A stretch of 64,000 nt of DNA from an uncultured Acetatifactor sp. (GCA_910584435.1 CAJUAP010000005.1:5357-69356), one strand, 5' to 3'. Positions 41,662 to 50,711 are shown, counted from the first letter of the stretch. Notes: generated by a model from the letters alone, not told the origin. Made by a program: numbers and translations.

Positions 41662-43053
41662 ATGGAAAACAAGCGGATGAGCGTTGCCTGTATCTGTGTG
41701 CTGACAGGCAGCTTGTATTGTATGACGGAGATTGCGGGGGGAAATATTGGGGGTATGGATGTTGTACAGGCAGGGGTCTGTATGACAAAAGCGGGACGTA
41801 ACAGTACGGAACATGGAGGGACAGCCTTGGCAGACAGGCAGGGCAGCGGACTGCAGGGAGGGTATCTTGCAGGAAAAACAGATGCAGGCAGTATTCAGGA
41901 TGCAGTTGTGCCTGACAGTTCGAATCAGGCGGATGGCAGCAGCAATGTGACGGCAGCAGTCAATCTCAGCGGAGGAATTCAGGAATTCTTCGAGCGGGGG
42001 ATAGAATATGTCAATGAAAAGCTGGAATATTATGGTCTGTCAGAAGAAGAACTATCCGCATACGGAACAGTGGAACTGTCGGAAGAGGAAAATGAATATG
42101 CGGATCTTGCCATTGCCAACGTAACGAATTATGTGAATGTACGGGCGGAACCGAATACAGAAAGTGCCATTGTGGGAAAAATATATCATGGCGCAGTGGC
42201 ACATGTGCTGGCAACGGCGGGGGAGAATAATGATTGGTTCCAGGTCGTGTCCGGAAACGCGCAAGGCTATATTAAGGCGGAATATTTCTTCTATGGGGAG
42301 GATGCACTGGCAGTTATTGACGATTATGTGACCCGTTATGCTGTAGTACAGGCGGATAGGCTGAATGTACGTGAAAATCCGGGAATAGAGTCCAAGCGGC
42401 TGGGGTATATTGACAAAGAAGAGCGTGTTATGCTCTTGGAGCATACAGTTCTGGACAATGGAGAAGAGTGGCTGAAGGTACAGTATACGGACAGTGTCAC
42501 GGGGTATGTGGCGGCAGAATATGTGAATATTGTAGAAGAATTTGTATATGCGAAGACGCTGGAAGAGGAAGAAAAGGAGCTGGCAGAGAAAAGGGCTTTA
42601 GAGGCCAGAAGCCGGATTTCCGAGGCGCAGGCAGCAGAAAATACCACTATCAATGTGACACCGCCCAATACAGATTATTCATCAAATGAAGAGCTTCGCA
42701 GTGAGATTGTGGACTATGCAATGCAGTATCTCGGAAATAAGTATGTCCATGGCGGCCAGACGCTTGCAGGAGGAACGGATTGTTCCGGATTTACAAGTCT
42801 GCTCTATGCCGAGTTCGGCTATTCTTTGAGCAGAACGCCGGGCGGACAGCTGTCCGGCGCGGGAAGAGGGATTGATTATAGTGAGATTCAGCCGGGAGAC
42901 ATTATCTGTTATGGTTCCGGAGGTACTTGTACACATGTGGCGCTTTACATAGGAAACGGACAGATCATCCATGCTTCGACTCCGACTAAGGGTGTAGTGA
43001 TTGGCAATGCAACTTATACTACAATTTTGGGAGTAAGAAATGTGATTGATTGA
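41662..43053 (+). CDS. SH3-domain NlpC/P60 peptidoglycan endopeptidase
   Basis: 463-aa putative cell-wall hydrolase. N-terminal hydrophobic stretch (MSVACICVLTGSLYCMTEI), probably a weak signal or anchor; low-complexity region; two bacterial SH3 domains (VTNYVNVRAEPNTESAIVGK and ADRLNVRENPGIESKRLGY); a Glu/Ala-rich helical linker (about 300-335); and a C-terminal NlpC/P60 domain with catalytic Cys374 (GGTDCSGFTS), His425 (CTHVALYIG) and His437 (IIHAST). It is likely exported and cleaves stem peptides. The ribosome binding site is weak or distant (AGGAGAGAAG 12-20 bases upstream). Confidence 0.93.
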   Translation: MENKRMSVACICVLTGSLYCMTEIAGGNIGGMDVVQAGVCMTKAGRNSTEHGGTALADRQGSGLQGGYLAGKTDAGSIQDAVVPDSSNQADGSSNVTAAVNLSGGIQEFFERGIEYVNEKLEYYGLSEEELSAYGTVELSEEENEYADLAIANVTNYVNVRAEPNTESAIVGKIYHGAVAHVLATAGENNDWFQVVSGNAQGYIKAEYFFYGEDALAVIDDYVTRYAVVQADRLNVRENPGIESKRLGYIDKEERVMLLEHTVLDNGEEWLKVQYTDSVTGYVAAEYVNIVEEFVYAKTLEEEEKELAEKRALEARSRISEAQAAENTTINVTPPNTDYSSNEELRSEIVDYAMQYLGNKYVHGGQTLAGGTDCSGFTSLLYAEFGYSLSRTPGGQLSGAGRGIDYSEIQPGDIICYGSGGTCTHVALYIGNGQIIHASTPTKGVVIGNATYTTILGVRNVID

Positions 43054-43064
43054 ATTTATGATTT

Positions 43065-43094
43065 TGCCCCATGCTTTCTGGCATGGGGCAGTTT
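43065..43094. terminator. Terminator between convergent NlpC/P60 and CapA genes
   Basis: TGCCCCATGC pairs with GCATGGGGCA, with a six-base loop, followed by GTTTG on the + strand. Placement between convergent stops supports a role for either direction. Confidence 0.65.
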
Positions 43095-43113
43095 GTAAAT
43101 AATTTGTTGCTGT

Positions 43114-44469
43114 TTACTTGCCGCCGGGAGGCGTTTTTAAAATATCCGTCCCGGACAATACCATCTCACCAAATGTATTCTGGCTTTGGCTCTGGAGGTC
43201 AGAGAGGTGAAGAGGAACTTCTCCATAATTCCAGATACCGTGTTTTAAGGCCATTTCTTCCGTGTAATTTTCCAGAGGGTATACACCTGTCAATCTGACA
43301 GGGCCACTTTTGTAATGGCATACCAGCGGCAATACGCCAGTGTCTTCTTCTGCGATGTATACATCTGTCTCGGTGACATGAAAAGTGACCCAGGCCATGC
43401 CCTCAAGCATACATTCTATCTGCTTTTGCGTAGATACATAGTTGCCCAGTGAGTAATAGCACAGGGCGCGGTTGCCGTTTTCGGCTGTGACCCATTCTAT
43501 AGGCTGAGGAACATGGGGATGTGTACCGATAATCAGATCTGCTCCGGCTGCTGTCATTTCCTCCGCAAAATTCCGTTGATACATGGAGGGGGTGGACTGA
43601 TATTCTGTTCCCCAGTGAGGAAAGACAACAACGATATCAGCATTTTCTTCTGCTTCCATAATGTCTTCTGTCACCTGTGGATTCAGGGCGGTGAAACTGA
43701 TGCGGCCTGTGTTTGCATCGTAATCACAGAGCATGTTCAGATGTCCCATAAGGTTGAAAGGAAGTATCTCCATATTAGGGCCATAAGTGTAGTTCAGGAT
43801 GGCAAAGGTAATATCTTCTATGGTCAGATAGGAGATACGGGAAGCAGTGTCATCTTTGGAGATGCCGGTCATCAGAACATCCGGGTACTGTTCCCAGAAG
43901 GAAGCACAATATTCAATGCCGGCCAGCCCCTGATCGGCTGCATGATTGGTGGCATGCAGTACTACATTAAAGCCTGCCTCGGCAATGGCGTCGCCAACCT
44001 GGGTGGGAGAATTAAATTTGGGAAAACCGGAGAAACCCAGTTCATTTCCGGCAAGTATGGTTTCCTGGTTGGTAACTTTGATATCGGCTGCTGCGAGATA
44101 CTCAGTGATATTCTCAAACAGGAAGGAATAATTATAGGTGCCGTCTTCCCTCCTGCCGGTATTTACAATGCCCATGTGCATCAGGTTATCCCCAAGAGCC
44201 ATCAGGGTAATGTCGTATTCTTCAAAAACCGGTTCTTCCGTGGGGATGGGAGTGGGCGGGGGAGTGGGAACTGCCGGTTCTGCAGGAGCTGCGGCACCGG
44301 AAGAATTACTCTGGGTATTATGATAATCTTCTTCCGTGGGAATCTTGATACCGCTGATAGACTGTACGCTCTCCGAATCGCTTAACGGAAGACAGGCGGC
44401 TGCGGCAAAGCAGGCGCTGCATGACAGTAATGTAAGTAATATCCACAAAAGTATATGTTTTTTTCTCAT
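43114..44469 (-). CDS. CapA-family (PgsA-like) exported protein
   Basis: 451-aa protein of the CapA/PgsA metallophosphatase-like family, associated with poly-gamma-glutamate capsule or cell-envelope functions. N-terminal export signal (MRKKHILLWILLTLLSCSAC), a Pro/Thr-rich linker (VPTPPPTPIPTEEP), then the CapA domain: ITLMALGDNLMHMGIV, VTNQETILAG, GFNVVLHATNHAADQG, VVFPHWGTEYQ, ADLIIGTHPHVPQPIEW, and CYYSLGNYVSTQ. Metal-binding His and Asp residues are retained. Start ATG at 44469 with AAAGGAGG upstream, although the frame extends further. Stand-alone; no capsule synthesis genes nearby. Confidence 0.92.
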   Translation of the reverse strand: MRKKHILLWILLTLLSCSACFAAAACLPLSDSESVQSISGIKIPTEEDYHNTQSNSSGAAAPAEPAVPTPPPTPIPTEEPVFEEYDITLMALGDNLMHMGIVNTGRREDGTYNYSFLFENITEYLAAADIKVTNQETILAGNELGFSGFPKFNSPTQVGDAIAEAGFNVVLHATNHAADQGLAGIEYCASFWEQYPDVLMTGISKDDTASRISYLTIEDITFAILNYTYGPNMEILPFNLMGHLNMLCDYDANTGRISFTALNPQVTEDIMEAEENADIVVVFPHWGTEYQSTPSMYQRNFAEEMTAAGADLIIGTHPHVPQPIEWVTAENGNRALCYYSLGNYVSTQKQIECMLEGMAWVTFHVTETDVYIAEEDTGVLPLVCHYKSGPVRLTGVYPLENYTEEMALKHGIWNYGEVPLHLSDLQSQSQNTFGEMVLSGTDILKTPPGGK

Positions 44470-44515
44470 AGAGACCTCCTTTCGGGTAATAAAAGTGTAA
44501 TACCCTATGTCTTGT

Positions 44516-44543
44516 ATCATACCGTTTTTTCTGAATTTGTCAA
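44516..44543 (-). promoter_or_regulatory. Sigma-A-like promoter of the CapA gene
   Basis: Minus strand: consensus TTGACA (44543-44538), 16-base spacer, TATGAT (44521-44516), about 50 bases before the start codon. Confidence 0.75.
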
Positions 44544-44700
44544 CTTGAGATTTTTCCGAGTTTCTATTATAATATAATGAAGGCAGTGTGACATTGCCTT
44601 TGAAAGCTTGGTATTGCGGCATTAGCAGAGTGTACAATTGGTAAATATTTGTGGAAAATTAGAACAGCAGGTATCTTGAATTTATGCAGAGAACCTGCGA

Positions 44701-44884
44701 AACTGGACTTAAGCCGCTGAACTTCAAGCGGCGATACAGGCAGTTTGCGCCAGTAAACTAAACTCCCGTGCAGCCGGCTGCACCACCATGAATCAAAGTC
44801 CGGGAGTTTAGTTGATGCACACAAACCGCCAAGTGCATGCGGTTTGGTGCACGGCGGTCTTAAATGAGCAAGGAAACTCATTTT
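44701..44884 (+). repeat. Multi-hairpin intergenic region before the GH13-like gene
   Basis: Successive inverted repeats: ACTGG/CCAGT enclosing GCCGCT/AGCGGC (44713-44718/44727-44732); AACTAAACTCCCG/CGGGAGTTTAGTT (44756-44768/44801-44813) with the palindrome TGCAGCCGGCTGCA next to its left arm; AAACCGC/GCGGTTT (44823-44829/44839-44845); and AAATGAG/CTCATTT (44862-44868/44877-44883), which runs into a T tract. No open frame here is credible. It could be a structured RNA leader ending in a terminator, or a repeat element. Confidence 0.6.
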
Positions 44885-44943
44885 GACTGCGCGGTTTTCA
44901 CAAGTCTGGTTTGGAACTTTACAGTAAATTAGGAGGACAAGCG

Positions 44944-46869
44944 ATGACGGAAAAAAATTTGCAGAGAAAGCCTTATCCCCTGGGAGCCCATATTGAGGGC
45001 GATGGAGTTCGTTTTTCCTTTGTGTGTAGGGCCGCTTCTTGCGGAATTCTGCTGTACGACAAAGCAACCGGTAAAGAGCTGAAGAAAATTTATTTTGCAC
45101 AGGAGGACAGAATCGGAAATATTTATTGCAAGACAGTTAGAAATATAAATCCGGAACAAATTACTTATCTTTTTTTTGAAGAGGACAGGCTTGTACCGGA
45201 TGAACATGCCAGGTTTTTCCCGTGCAGGGCATTTTATGGAAAAGAAAGATCAAGTTATGACCTGAGAGCAGGGCTTCACACTGATGAATTTGATTGGGGG
45301 AAGGATCAGCGGCCAGGATATCCTTATCATGAAATGATAGGGTATTGTATGCATGTAAGGGGGTTTACAAAGCATGCCTCATCTCAGGTGAAAAATAGAG
45401 GAACATTTGCAGGAATTGTGGAAAAAATACCATATTTGAAGGAAATAGGCGTTACCACTATTGAGCTGCAGCCGGCATATGAATTTACGGAGTATCCCAC
45501 CAGGGAGGAATGGGAGAGAAGGCTCCCTGCCAGTGCATCGCCGGGAGTACCAATTGGGCTTCATGAAAGGAAATTAAATTATTGGGGTTACAAAAGGGGA
45601 TACTATTATGTGCCAAAGGGCGGGTATGCTGCTTCTGACGATCCCGTGGCGGAGTTTAAGCATCTTGTGAAGGCGCTGCATGAAAATGGATTGGAATTGG
45701 TGATGCAGTTTTATTTTCCTGATTCGGTCAAACGCAGCGAGATTCCGGAGATTCTGCGTTTTTGGGTGATAGAGTATCATGTAGATGGGTTTCATCTGAT
45801 GGGGGAGAATCTATCAGTGGAGCTGCTTGCTTCCGATGATGTTCTGGCGGATACAAAGCTCTGGTATTATCATTTTGATACAGAAGTGCTCTATGGGAGG
45901 AATGAGTTCCCAAGGTATCCCCATGCGGCAGAATACAATGATGCATGGTATTATTGTATGCGCAGTTTCCTGAAGGGTGACGGCAATATGCTTGGCAATG
46001 TGCTGTATCAAATGCGGCATATTCCGGAGAAAGCAGGACGTATACATTATATGAGCAATTATTTCGGATTTACGCTTGCCGATATGGTTTCTTATGAGTA
46101 TAAGCATAATGAAGCCAACGGAGAAGAAAACCAGGATGGAAGCGACTATAACTGCAGCTGGAACTGCGGAGAAGAAGGGCCTACGCGGAGGCAGAAGGTC
46201 AGACAGCTTCGGGAGAAGCAGATGAAAAATGCAATGTGTATGATATTGCTTTCTCAGTCCGCACCACTGATTTTTATGGGAGATGAATTCGGCAATTCAC
46301 AGAAGGGTAATAATAATCCTTATTGTCAAAACAATTCCATTACATGGTTGGATTGGGGCGGAATAGAAAAAAATGCCAGGATATTCTCTTTTTGGAAAAT
46401 GCTTGTCAAGTTCAGGAAAAGTCATCCTGTCTTAAGACCGGAGAGAGAGATGCGGTTGATGGATTATATTGCCTGCGGTTATCCGGATTTGTCTTATCAC
46501 GGACAGAGTGCATGGCGGCCGAAGCTGGAAGGAAACTGCAGACATATTGGAATTATGTTTTGTGGAAAATACGCGAAAGCAGCACATATACAGGCGGATG
46601 ACTTTTTATACCTTGCTATGAATATGCACTGGGAGAGTCATGCCATGGCACTTCCAAGGCTTCCCAAAGGGATGAAGTGGAAGAAGGTATTTACGACAGC
46701 CGGACATGAGGTGAAGGAAAACGGGGCAGACAGTAATATGGAATATGTCAGAAACGTGCCGCCCAGAAGCATTGTGATGTATATTAGTGCCTTGGAACAA
46801 GGCACTGACTTGGAACAAGGCACTGACTTGGAACAAGGCACTGACTTGGAACAAGGTGCGAAAGCTTAA
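44944..46869 (+). CDS. GH13 isoamylase/GlgX-like protein lacking catalytic residues
   Basis: 641-aa protein with the architecture of GH13 debranching enzymes (N-terminal CBM48-like domain, TIM barrel, C-terminal beta domain). Strongly GlgX-like stretches remain: LNYWGYKRGYYYVPKGGYA, YKHNEANGEENQDGSDYN and MGDEFGNSQKGNNNPYCQNN. All three catalytic acids are replaced. The nucleophile motif GFRFD reads GFHLM (residues 282-286), the acid/base AEPWD reads YYHFD (His310), and the HDGFT motif reads YFGFT (Phe374). It is probably a non-catalytic glucan-binding or regulatory protein; no glg genes are adjacent. Start ATG 44944 follows AGGAGG. The C-terminus carries a LEQGTD repeat. Confidence 0.88.
   Translation: MTEKNLQRKPYPLGAHIEGDGVRFSFVCRAASCGILLYDKATGKELKKIYFAQEDRIGNIYCKTVRNINPEQITYLFFEEDRLVPDEHARFFPCRAFYGKERSSYDLRAGLHTDEFDWGKDQRPGYPYHEMIGYCMHVRGFTKHASSQVKNRGTFAGIVEKIPYLKEIGVTTIELQPAYEFTEYPTREEWERRLPASASPGVPIGLHERKLNYWGYKRGYYYVPKGGYAASDDPVAEFKHLVKALHENGLELVMQFYFPDSVKRSEIPEILRFWVIEYHVDGFHLMGENLSVELLASDDVLADTKLWYYHFDTEVLYGRNEFPRYPHAAEYNDAWYYCMRSFLKGDGNMLGNVLYQMRHIPEKAGRIHYMSNYFGFTLADMVSYEYKHNEANGEENQDGSDYNCSWNCGEEGPTRRQKVRQLREKQMKNAMCMILLSQSAPLIFMGDEFGNSQKGNNNPYCQNNSITWLDWGGIEKNARIFSFWKMLVKFRKSHPVLRPEREMRLMDYIACGYPDLSYHGQSAWRPKLEGNCRHIGIMFCGKYAKAAHIQADDFLYLAMNMHWESHAMALPRLPKGMKWKKVFTTAGHEVKENGADSNMEYVRNVPPRSIVMYISALEQGTDLEQGTDLEQGTDLEQGAKA
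46792..46860 (+). repeat. 18-bp in-frame tandem repeat at the end of the GH13-like gene
   Basis: Three identical 18-base units TTGGAACAAGGCACTGAC plus a partial fourth encode LEQGTD x3 and LEQGA, placed right before the stop codon. Confidence 0.95.
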
Positions 46870-46889
46870 GGCGGTAGAAGGAGTATAAA

Positions 46890-47489
46890 ATGAATAAGGC
46901 ATGGAGCCACTTTAGGACAATAGTATATCATAAGTATCTGGTGGCAAAAGGGTGTTTTCGTGTAGGGCTTTACCGGCAGGGAATATTGCATGATATGTCC
47001 AAATTCAGTCCGGAAGAATTCGGAGTGGGGGCAAAATATTTTCAGGGAAACAGAAGTCCAAATGATGCGGAGCGGGAAGTATTGGGTTATTCCGGCGCAT
47101 GGATTCATCATATGGGGCGGAATAAGCATCATTATGAGTATTGGCATGATTATGACAAACAGGGCAATATGGTGCCGGTTCCCATGCCCGGCAGATATAT
47201 TGCGGAAATGATTATGGACAGGATTGCTGCCAGCAAGGTGTATGAGGGAAAGAAATATACGGATGCATCGCCCCTGGCATATTACAAAAAGGGTAAAAAA
47301 GTAAATGATATCATGCATGATGATACAAGGCTGACATTGGAACGGTTGTTGAAGATGCTGGCGGAAGAAGGGGAGGACAAAACATTTGCCCGTATCAGGA
47401 AGGAGCTTGTCATGCAGGATGGAAGACTTTTATGGAAAAAGGATTTACGGAAAAAGAGACATCTGCAAAGTAAAAAATATAAAAAATGA
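46890..47489 (+). CDS. DUF5662 family protein
   Basis: 199-aa protein of the uncharacterised DUF5662 family, common in gut Firmicutes. His-rich conserved core: GILHDMSKFSPEEF, GAWIHHMGRNKHHYEYWHDY and PVPMPGRYIAEMIMDRIAASKVY. The HD and HH motifs suggest a metal site, possibly HD-phosphohydrolase-like; this is inference. Basic Lys-rich C-terminus. Starts 20 bp after the GH13-like stop with GAAGGAG upstream, so probably cotranscribed with it. Confidence 0.85.
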   Translation: MNKAWSHFRTIVYHKYLVAKGCFRVGLYRQGILHDMSKFSPEEFGVGAKYFQGNRSPNDAEREVLGYSGAWIHHMGRNKHHYEYWHDYDKQGNMVPVPMPGRYIAEMIMDRIAASKVYEGKKYTDASPLAYYKKGKKVNDIMHDDTRLTLERLLKMLAEEGEDKTFARIRKELVMQDGRLLWKKDLRKKRHLQSKKYKK

Positions 47490-47556
47490 GCCGCAAGGAA
47501 GCACCTTTTTCAAACAGCTGCATATGATACCATAAACACATTATATGGAGAAGTGT

Positions 47557-47916
47557 ATGAATTGTATTATTTTGCTGTTGCTGCTCAACTGCTGCAGTGG
47601 ATGGGGGAATGGCGGCGGATGCTGTAATGGATGGAATAACAATGATGGCTGCGGCGATTGCGGATGCAGAGTACCCGGAAGAAGAGCGCCTGAAAGAAGG
47701 GGACCTGAGAGAAGGGGAGCTGACAGAAGGCCCGATGAATGCTGCTGTGAGCAAGAAAAGCATTCTCACGACAATTGCGGTTGTGAAAAGGAAGAAAGAG
47801 AACGCGAAAGAGAAAGTTGTGAGGTTCAGGGAATGATTCCCCCTCCATGGCAGGAGTATCCCGGATTCCCGCGCCGGGAGAGCAGAAGTGATGAGAACTG
47901 TGACGCATGCGACTAA
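47557..47916 (+). CDS. Small Cys-rich protein
   Basis: 119 aa from ATG 47557 (GGAGAAG upstream); ATG 47545 is an in-frame alternative with no site. A short hydrophobic N-terminus (MNCIILLLLLNCC) leads into GWGNGGGCCNGWNNNDGCGDCGCR, an Arg/Glu tandem segment (APERRGPERRGADRRP) from 15-bp DNA repeats, a second Cys cluster (DECCCEQ, DNCGC), and a C-terminal DENCDACD. With 16 Cys, the protein could bind metals or be cross-linked, as in spore-coat or surface proteins. No family name is offered. The stop codon lies inside the first copy of a 35-bp direct repeat. Confidence 0.6.
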   Translation: MNCIILLLLLNCCSGWGNGGGCCNGWNNNDGCGDCGCRVPGRRAPERRGPERRGADRRPDECCCEQEKHSHDNCGCEKEERERERESCEVQGMIPPPWQEYPGFPRRESRSDENCDACD

Positions 47917-47973
47917 GCGTCCATGCAGTCATCTGCGCCGTATGCGACTAAGCGTCCATGCAGTCATCTGCGC
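47907..47973 (+). repeat. 35-bp-period direct repeat spanning the Cys-rich gene stop codon
   Basis: Thirty-two identical bases starting ATGCGACTAAGCGTCC at 47907 and again at 47942. The first copy contains the TAA stop (47914-47916). Confidence 0.9.
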
Positions 47974-48045
47974 TGCCATGCATATAAGAGTGGGTGTTTT
48001 GTTGAAACAATCCAGTGTCCGGTTTGGATAAACAAATAAGAATCC

Positions 48046-48073
48046 CGGCGGTCCCTATGAAGGTTGACCGCCG
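48046..48073 (-). terminator. Terminator of the ABC-F gene
   Basis: On the minus strand CGGCGGTC pairs with GACCGCCG, followed by a T-rich GATTCTTATTTGTTT. The stem overlaps the last codons of the gene. Confidence 0.6.
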
Positions 48074-50064
48074 AGATCTTCTAATTCTGTTTCCGCTTCC
48101 ATCATGCGCTCTAACAGAGTTTCCTGGTTGTGTTCTTCCGCATCCAGCTGTGACTGTAATTCCATGAGCTTTTCATAATCCGTACCCAGAGAAGGATCCA
48201 TCAGCTGCAGTTTCAGTTCAGCGGCATGCTGCTCGCTGAGGCGCAGCTGTTCTTCATATTTTTCCAGTTGTTTCAGCAGACGGGATTTTACTTTGCCGGG
48301 ATTGTAGTAATTTTTCCTGTCAAATACATCGGATAACGTGGGTGTGTCTGACGTTGTCTGGGTCAACGCTGGTATGTCTGACGTTGTATGGGCATTTGTC
48401 TTTTGTTTTGCCGCTGTGTGGGTGCCGGGCTGCAGACTGTCTGCTGTCTGGCGTTTTTTTGCATCAAGATATTCTTCATAGGGGCAGTTGTACTGCGTGA
48501 CGGCATTTTCTCCAAATTCCAGGATACCTGTGGCTGTCTGGCGGATAAAATAGCGGTCATGGGATACAAACAGTACGGTGCCGGGATAGGAAGACAGCAT
48601 TTGCTCCAGGGCTTCTTTTCCCAGGATATCCATGTGGTTGGTGGGCTCATCCAGAATCAGCAGATTGGGTCTGGTCTGGAACATTTTACATAGGGCCAGC
48701 CGTACTTTTTCTCCGCCGGAGAGCTGTCCTGATTTCTTCTCCACTTCTTCCTGGGAGAACAGAAAGCTGCCCAAAGCACTTCGAACCTGTTCACGCATCA
48801 GGCCGGGATAGGTCTGCCAGAAGTTGTCAAGTACGGTCTGTTCAGGGTCCATATCGCCTTTCACAGCCTGCTGCTGGTCAAAATAACCCCATTCTACATT
48901 GTGCCCGAAGGTGTAATTTCCGCCAAGGGGCTTTAAGATGCCCACTAAGGTTTTCAGCAGTGTGGATTTACCTTTGCCGTTTTCTCCTAAGATGGCAAGC
49001 CGTTCCCCTTTTCTCAGAGAAAAAGTCACACGGATCAGTTCTTCTTCATAGCCGATGCTCAGTTTTTTTACCGTCAGTACATCCGTGTAGCTCTCTATTC
49101 TGGGGGTAAAAAGGGCATGAAAGGTCTTGGTGTCAAACCGCCTGGGCTTCTCAATTTTTACCATGTGTTCAATTGCCATACGTTTTGACCGGGTGGCGGA
49201 GACCTTGGTAGGCGTATTTTTCCACTTTTCAATCCAGTCTGTCAGACGTTTGATTTCCTGCTGCTGTTCTTCATAATCCTTTTCCTGCTTGATGAGATCC
49301 GCTTCTTTACGTTTGACAAAGGCGGAATAGTTGCCGGGGTAGCGTTTTATGAGATGATATTCAATTTCGTAGGTTACATCAATAATTCTGTCCAGGAACA
49401 TACGGTCATGGGAAACGATAACAACGGATTTGTCGTAACTCTGCAGGTATTCCTCCAGCCATTCAATGGTAGGAAGGTCCAGATGGTTGGTAGGTTCGTC
49501 CAGCAGCATAATGTCAGGGCGGCTCAAAAGGAGTTTGATAAAAGCCATTTTGGTCTGCTGGCCGCCGGAAAAGGTTCCAATAGGACGGGAAAGATCTTCC
49601 AGGCTGAAACCGAATTTCTGGAACATAATTTCCATGTCCTGCCTCCAGGTATAACCCCGGAGGGCTTCCATTTTCTTCTGCAGATGATCATATTCGTTCA
49701 GAAGGGCTTTTTCGGATTGGGTCTCCAACAGTGCCTCGATCTCCTGCATCCTTGCCTCACAGGCAAAAACAGGGGCGAAGGTTTTCTGGATTTCTTCTTC
49801 CGCCGTAACGTTGCCGTCGGTAAAGCTGACCTGGCGCAGGAAGCCTATGTTCTGCTTTCCGGCCATAGTAATACCGCAGGTCTCGTCGCTGTCTAAGTTG
49901 TTCATGGAAATATCCCCTGCGATTAATTTCAGCAATGTGGTTTTTCCGCAGCCGTTTCTGCCTACAATGGCAATTTTCTCATTGTCGTGAATCTCAAAGT
50001 TTACATCCTGTAATATGGTGTCCGCACCGTATTGTACCAGTGCGTGTCTGATTTGATATCTCAT
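48055..50064 (-). CDS. ABC-F family ATPase
   Basis: 669-aa protein with two ABC ATPase domains and no membrane segment; ABC-F proteins act on the ribosome in translation or antibiotic resistance. Domain 1: Walker A GRNGCGKTT, signature FSGGQQTK, Walker B IMLLDEPTNHLD. A charged linker (KRKEADLIKQEKDYEEQQQEIKRL) precedes domain 2: GENGKGKST, LSGGEKVRLA, LLILDEPTNHMD. The C-terminal extension has a 10-residue repeat (TTSDIPALTQ/TTSDTPTLSD) and a coiled coil. Resembles YdiF/Uup-type factors. Start ATG at 50064 with AGGAGA eight bases upstream. Which subfamily, and whether it gives resistance, cannot be decided here. Confidence 0.93.
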   Translation of the reverse strand: MRYQIRHALVQYGADTILQDVNFEIHDNEKIAIVGRNGCGKTTLLKLIAGDISMNNLDSDETCGITMAGKQNIGFLRQVSFTDGNVTAEEEIQKTFAPVFACEARMQEIEALLETQSEKALLNEYDHLQKKMEALRGYTWRQDMEIMFQKFGFSLEDLSRPIGTFSGGQQTKMAFIKLLLSRPDIMLLDEPTNHLDLPTIEWLEEYLQSYDKSVVIVSHDRMFLDRIIDVTYEIEYHLIKRYPGNYSAFVKRKEADLIKQEKDYEEQQQEIKRLTDWIEKWKNTPTKVSATRSKRMAIEHMVKIEKPRRFDTKTFHALFTPRIESYTDVLTVKKLSIGYEEELIRVTFSLRKGERLAILGENGKGKSTLLKTLVGILKPLGGNYTFGHNVEWGYFDQQQAVKGDMDPEQTVLDNFWQTYPGLMREQVRSALGSFLFSQEEVEKKSGQLSGGEKVRLALCKMFQTRPNLLILDEPTNHMDILGKEALEQMLSSYPGTVLFVSHDRYFIRQTATGILEFGENAVTQYNCPYEEYLDAKKRQTADSLQPGTHTAAKQKTNAHTTSDIPALTQTTSDTPTLSDVFDRKNYYNPGKVKSRLLKQLEKYEEQLRLSEQHAAELKLQLMDPSLGTDYEKLMELQSQLDAEEHNQETLLERMMEAETELEDLGGQPS

Positions 50065-50350
50065 AATGGTGTCTCCTGTTTTGATTACATCACCGAATTT
50101 AATGGTGTTTTTGTTCTGTCTCTGCGGCAGAAAATGAAATAAGCCGGGGCAGAATCCGCCGCGGCTTTGTACTGTATCAATATGTGATATGATAACTGTT
50201 GCCCAGGCGTTTCTGCCGGCATTATCACATCTTTTCAGTTTCTTGCTGTCAGGAATATGATAATAGTGTATTGAAGTTGAAAGTATAGGCTTTATTACAT
50301 GAAGTCATTGCAGTTTCCTCGTTTCCGTATGTTATGTGAATAATTTCATA

Positions 50351-50380
50351 ACGGTTCAGTGGCCGGCCTGAACTGTTACA
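50351..50380 (+). repeat. Family B stem-loop in the ABC-F/ybaK gap
   Basis: AACGGTTCAG pairs with CTGAACTGTT (one G-U) around GGCCGG. It shares the GTTCAG/CTGAACTGTT arms with the family B elements. The whole 647-bp gap 50065-50711 otherwise contains one likely promoter; the two small frames near 50.6 kb are not credible genes. Confidence 0.6.
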
Positions 50381-50477
50381 CAATTTTCTGATACCATGAT
50401 GATATTACCATAAGAATACGGAATTTGCAATATGGCATTTTAATTTCACAAACTTAAGAATAGTCAATGTTACTATC

Positions 50478-50506
50478 TGGAAATCTCTCTTTTTATGTGG
50501 TATAAT
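50478..50506 (+). promoter_or_regulatory. Possible promoter of the ybaK-like gene
   Basis: TGGAAA (50478-50483), 17-base spacer, consensus TATAAT (50501-50506), about 205 bases before the start codon. Confidence 0.45.
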
Positions 50507-50711
50507 TTTCCGATACTATGGCAGAATGAATTAATTCACAGAGCCTGGATTTGCCGGCAGTAACCTTTATGACGGGGTATTGACGTAAATGGCTGTGTGG
50601 AGGATGCGATATGGATTATCAAGACACGAAATGCTTTGAAATCTTTAAGGCGTGTGTGGACATTGAAGACATGGGAATGGATAAGACGGGTAAACGCAGA
50701 AGGGAGGAAGT

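Noticed and set aside
43513..44385. 290-residue plus-strand frame antisense to the CapA gene
   Set aside because: The minus strand encodes all CapA signatures; the plus frame has no domain or ribosome binding site.
44638..44943. tRNA or tmRNA-like gene in the hairpin-rich region
   Set aside because: The stems do not form an acceptor/D/anticodon/T arrangement and no TTCGA-type T-loop is present.
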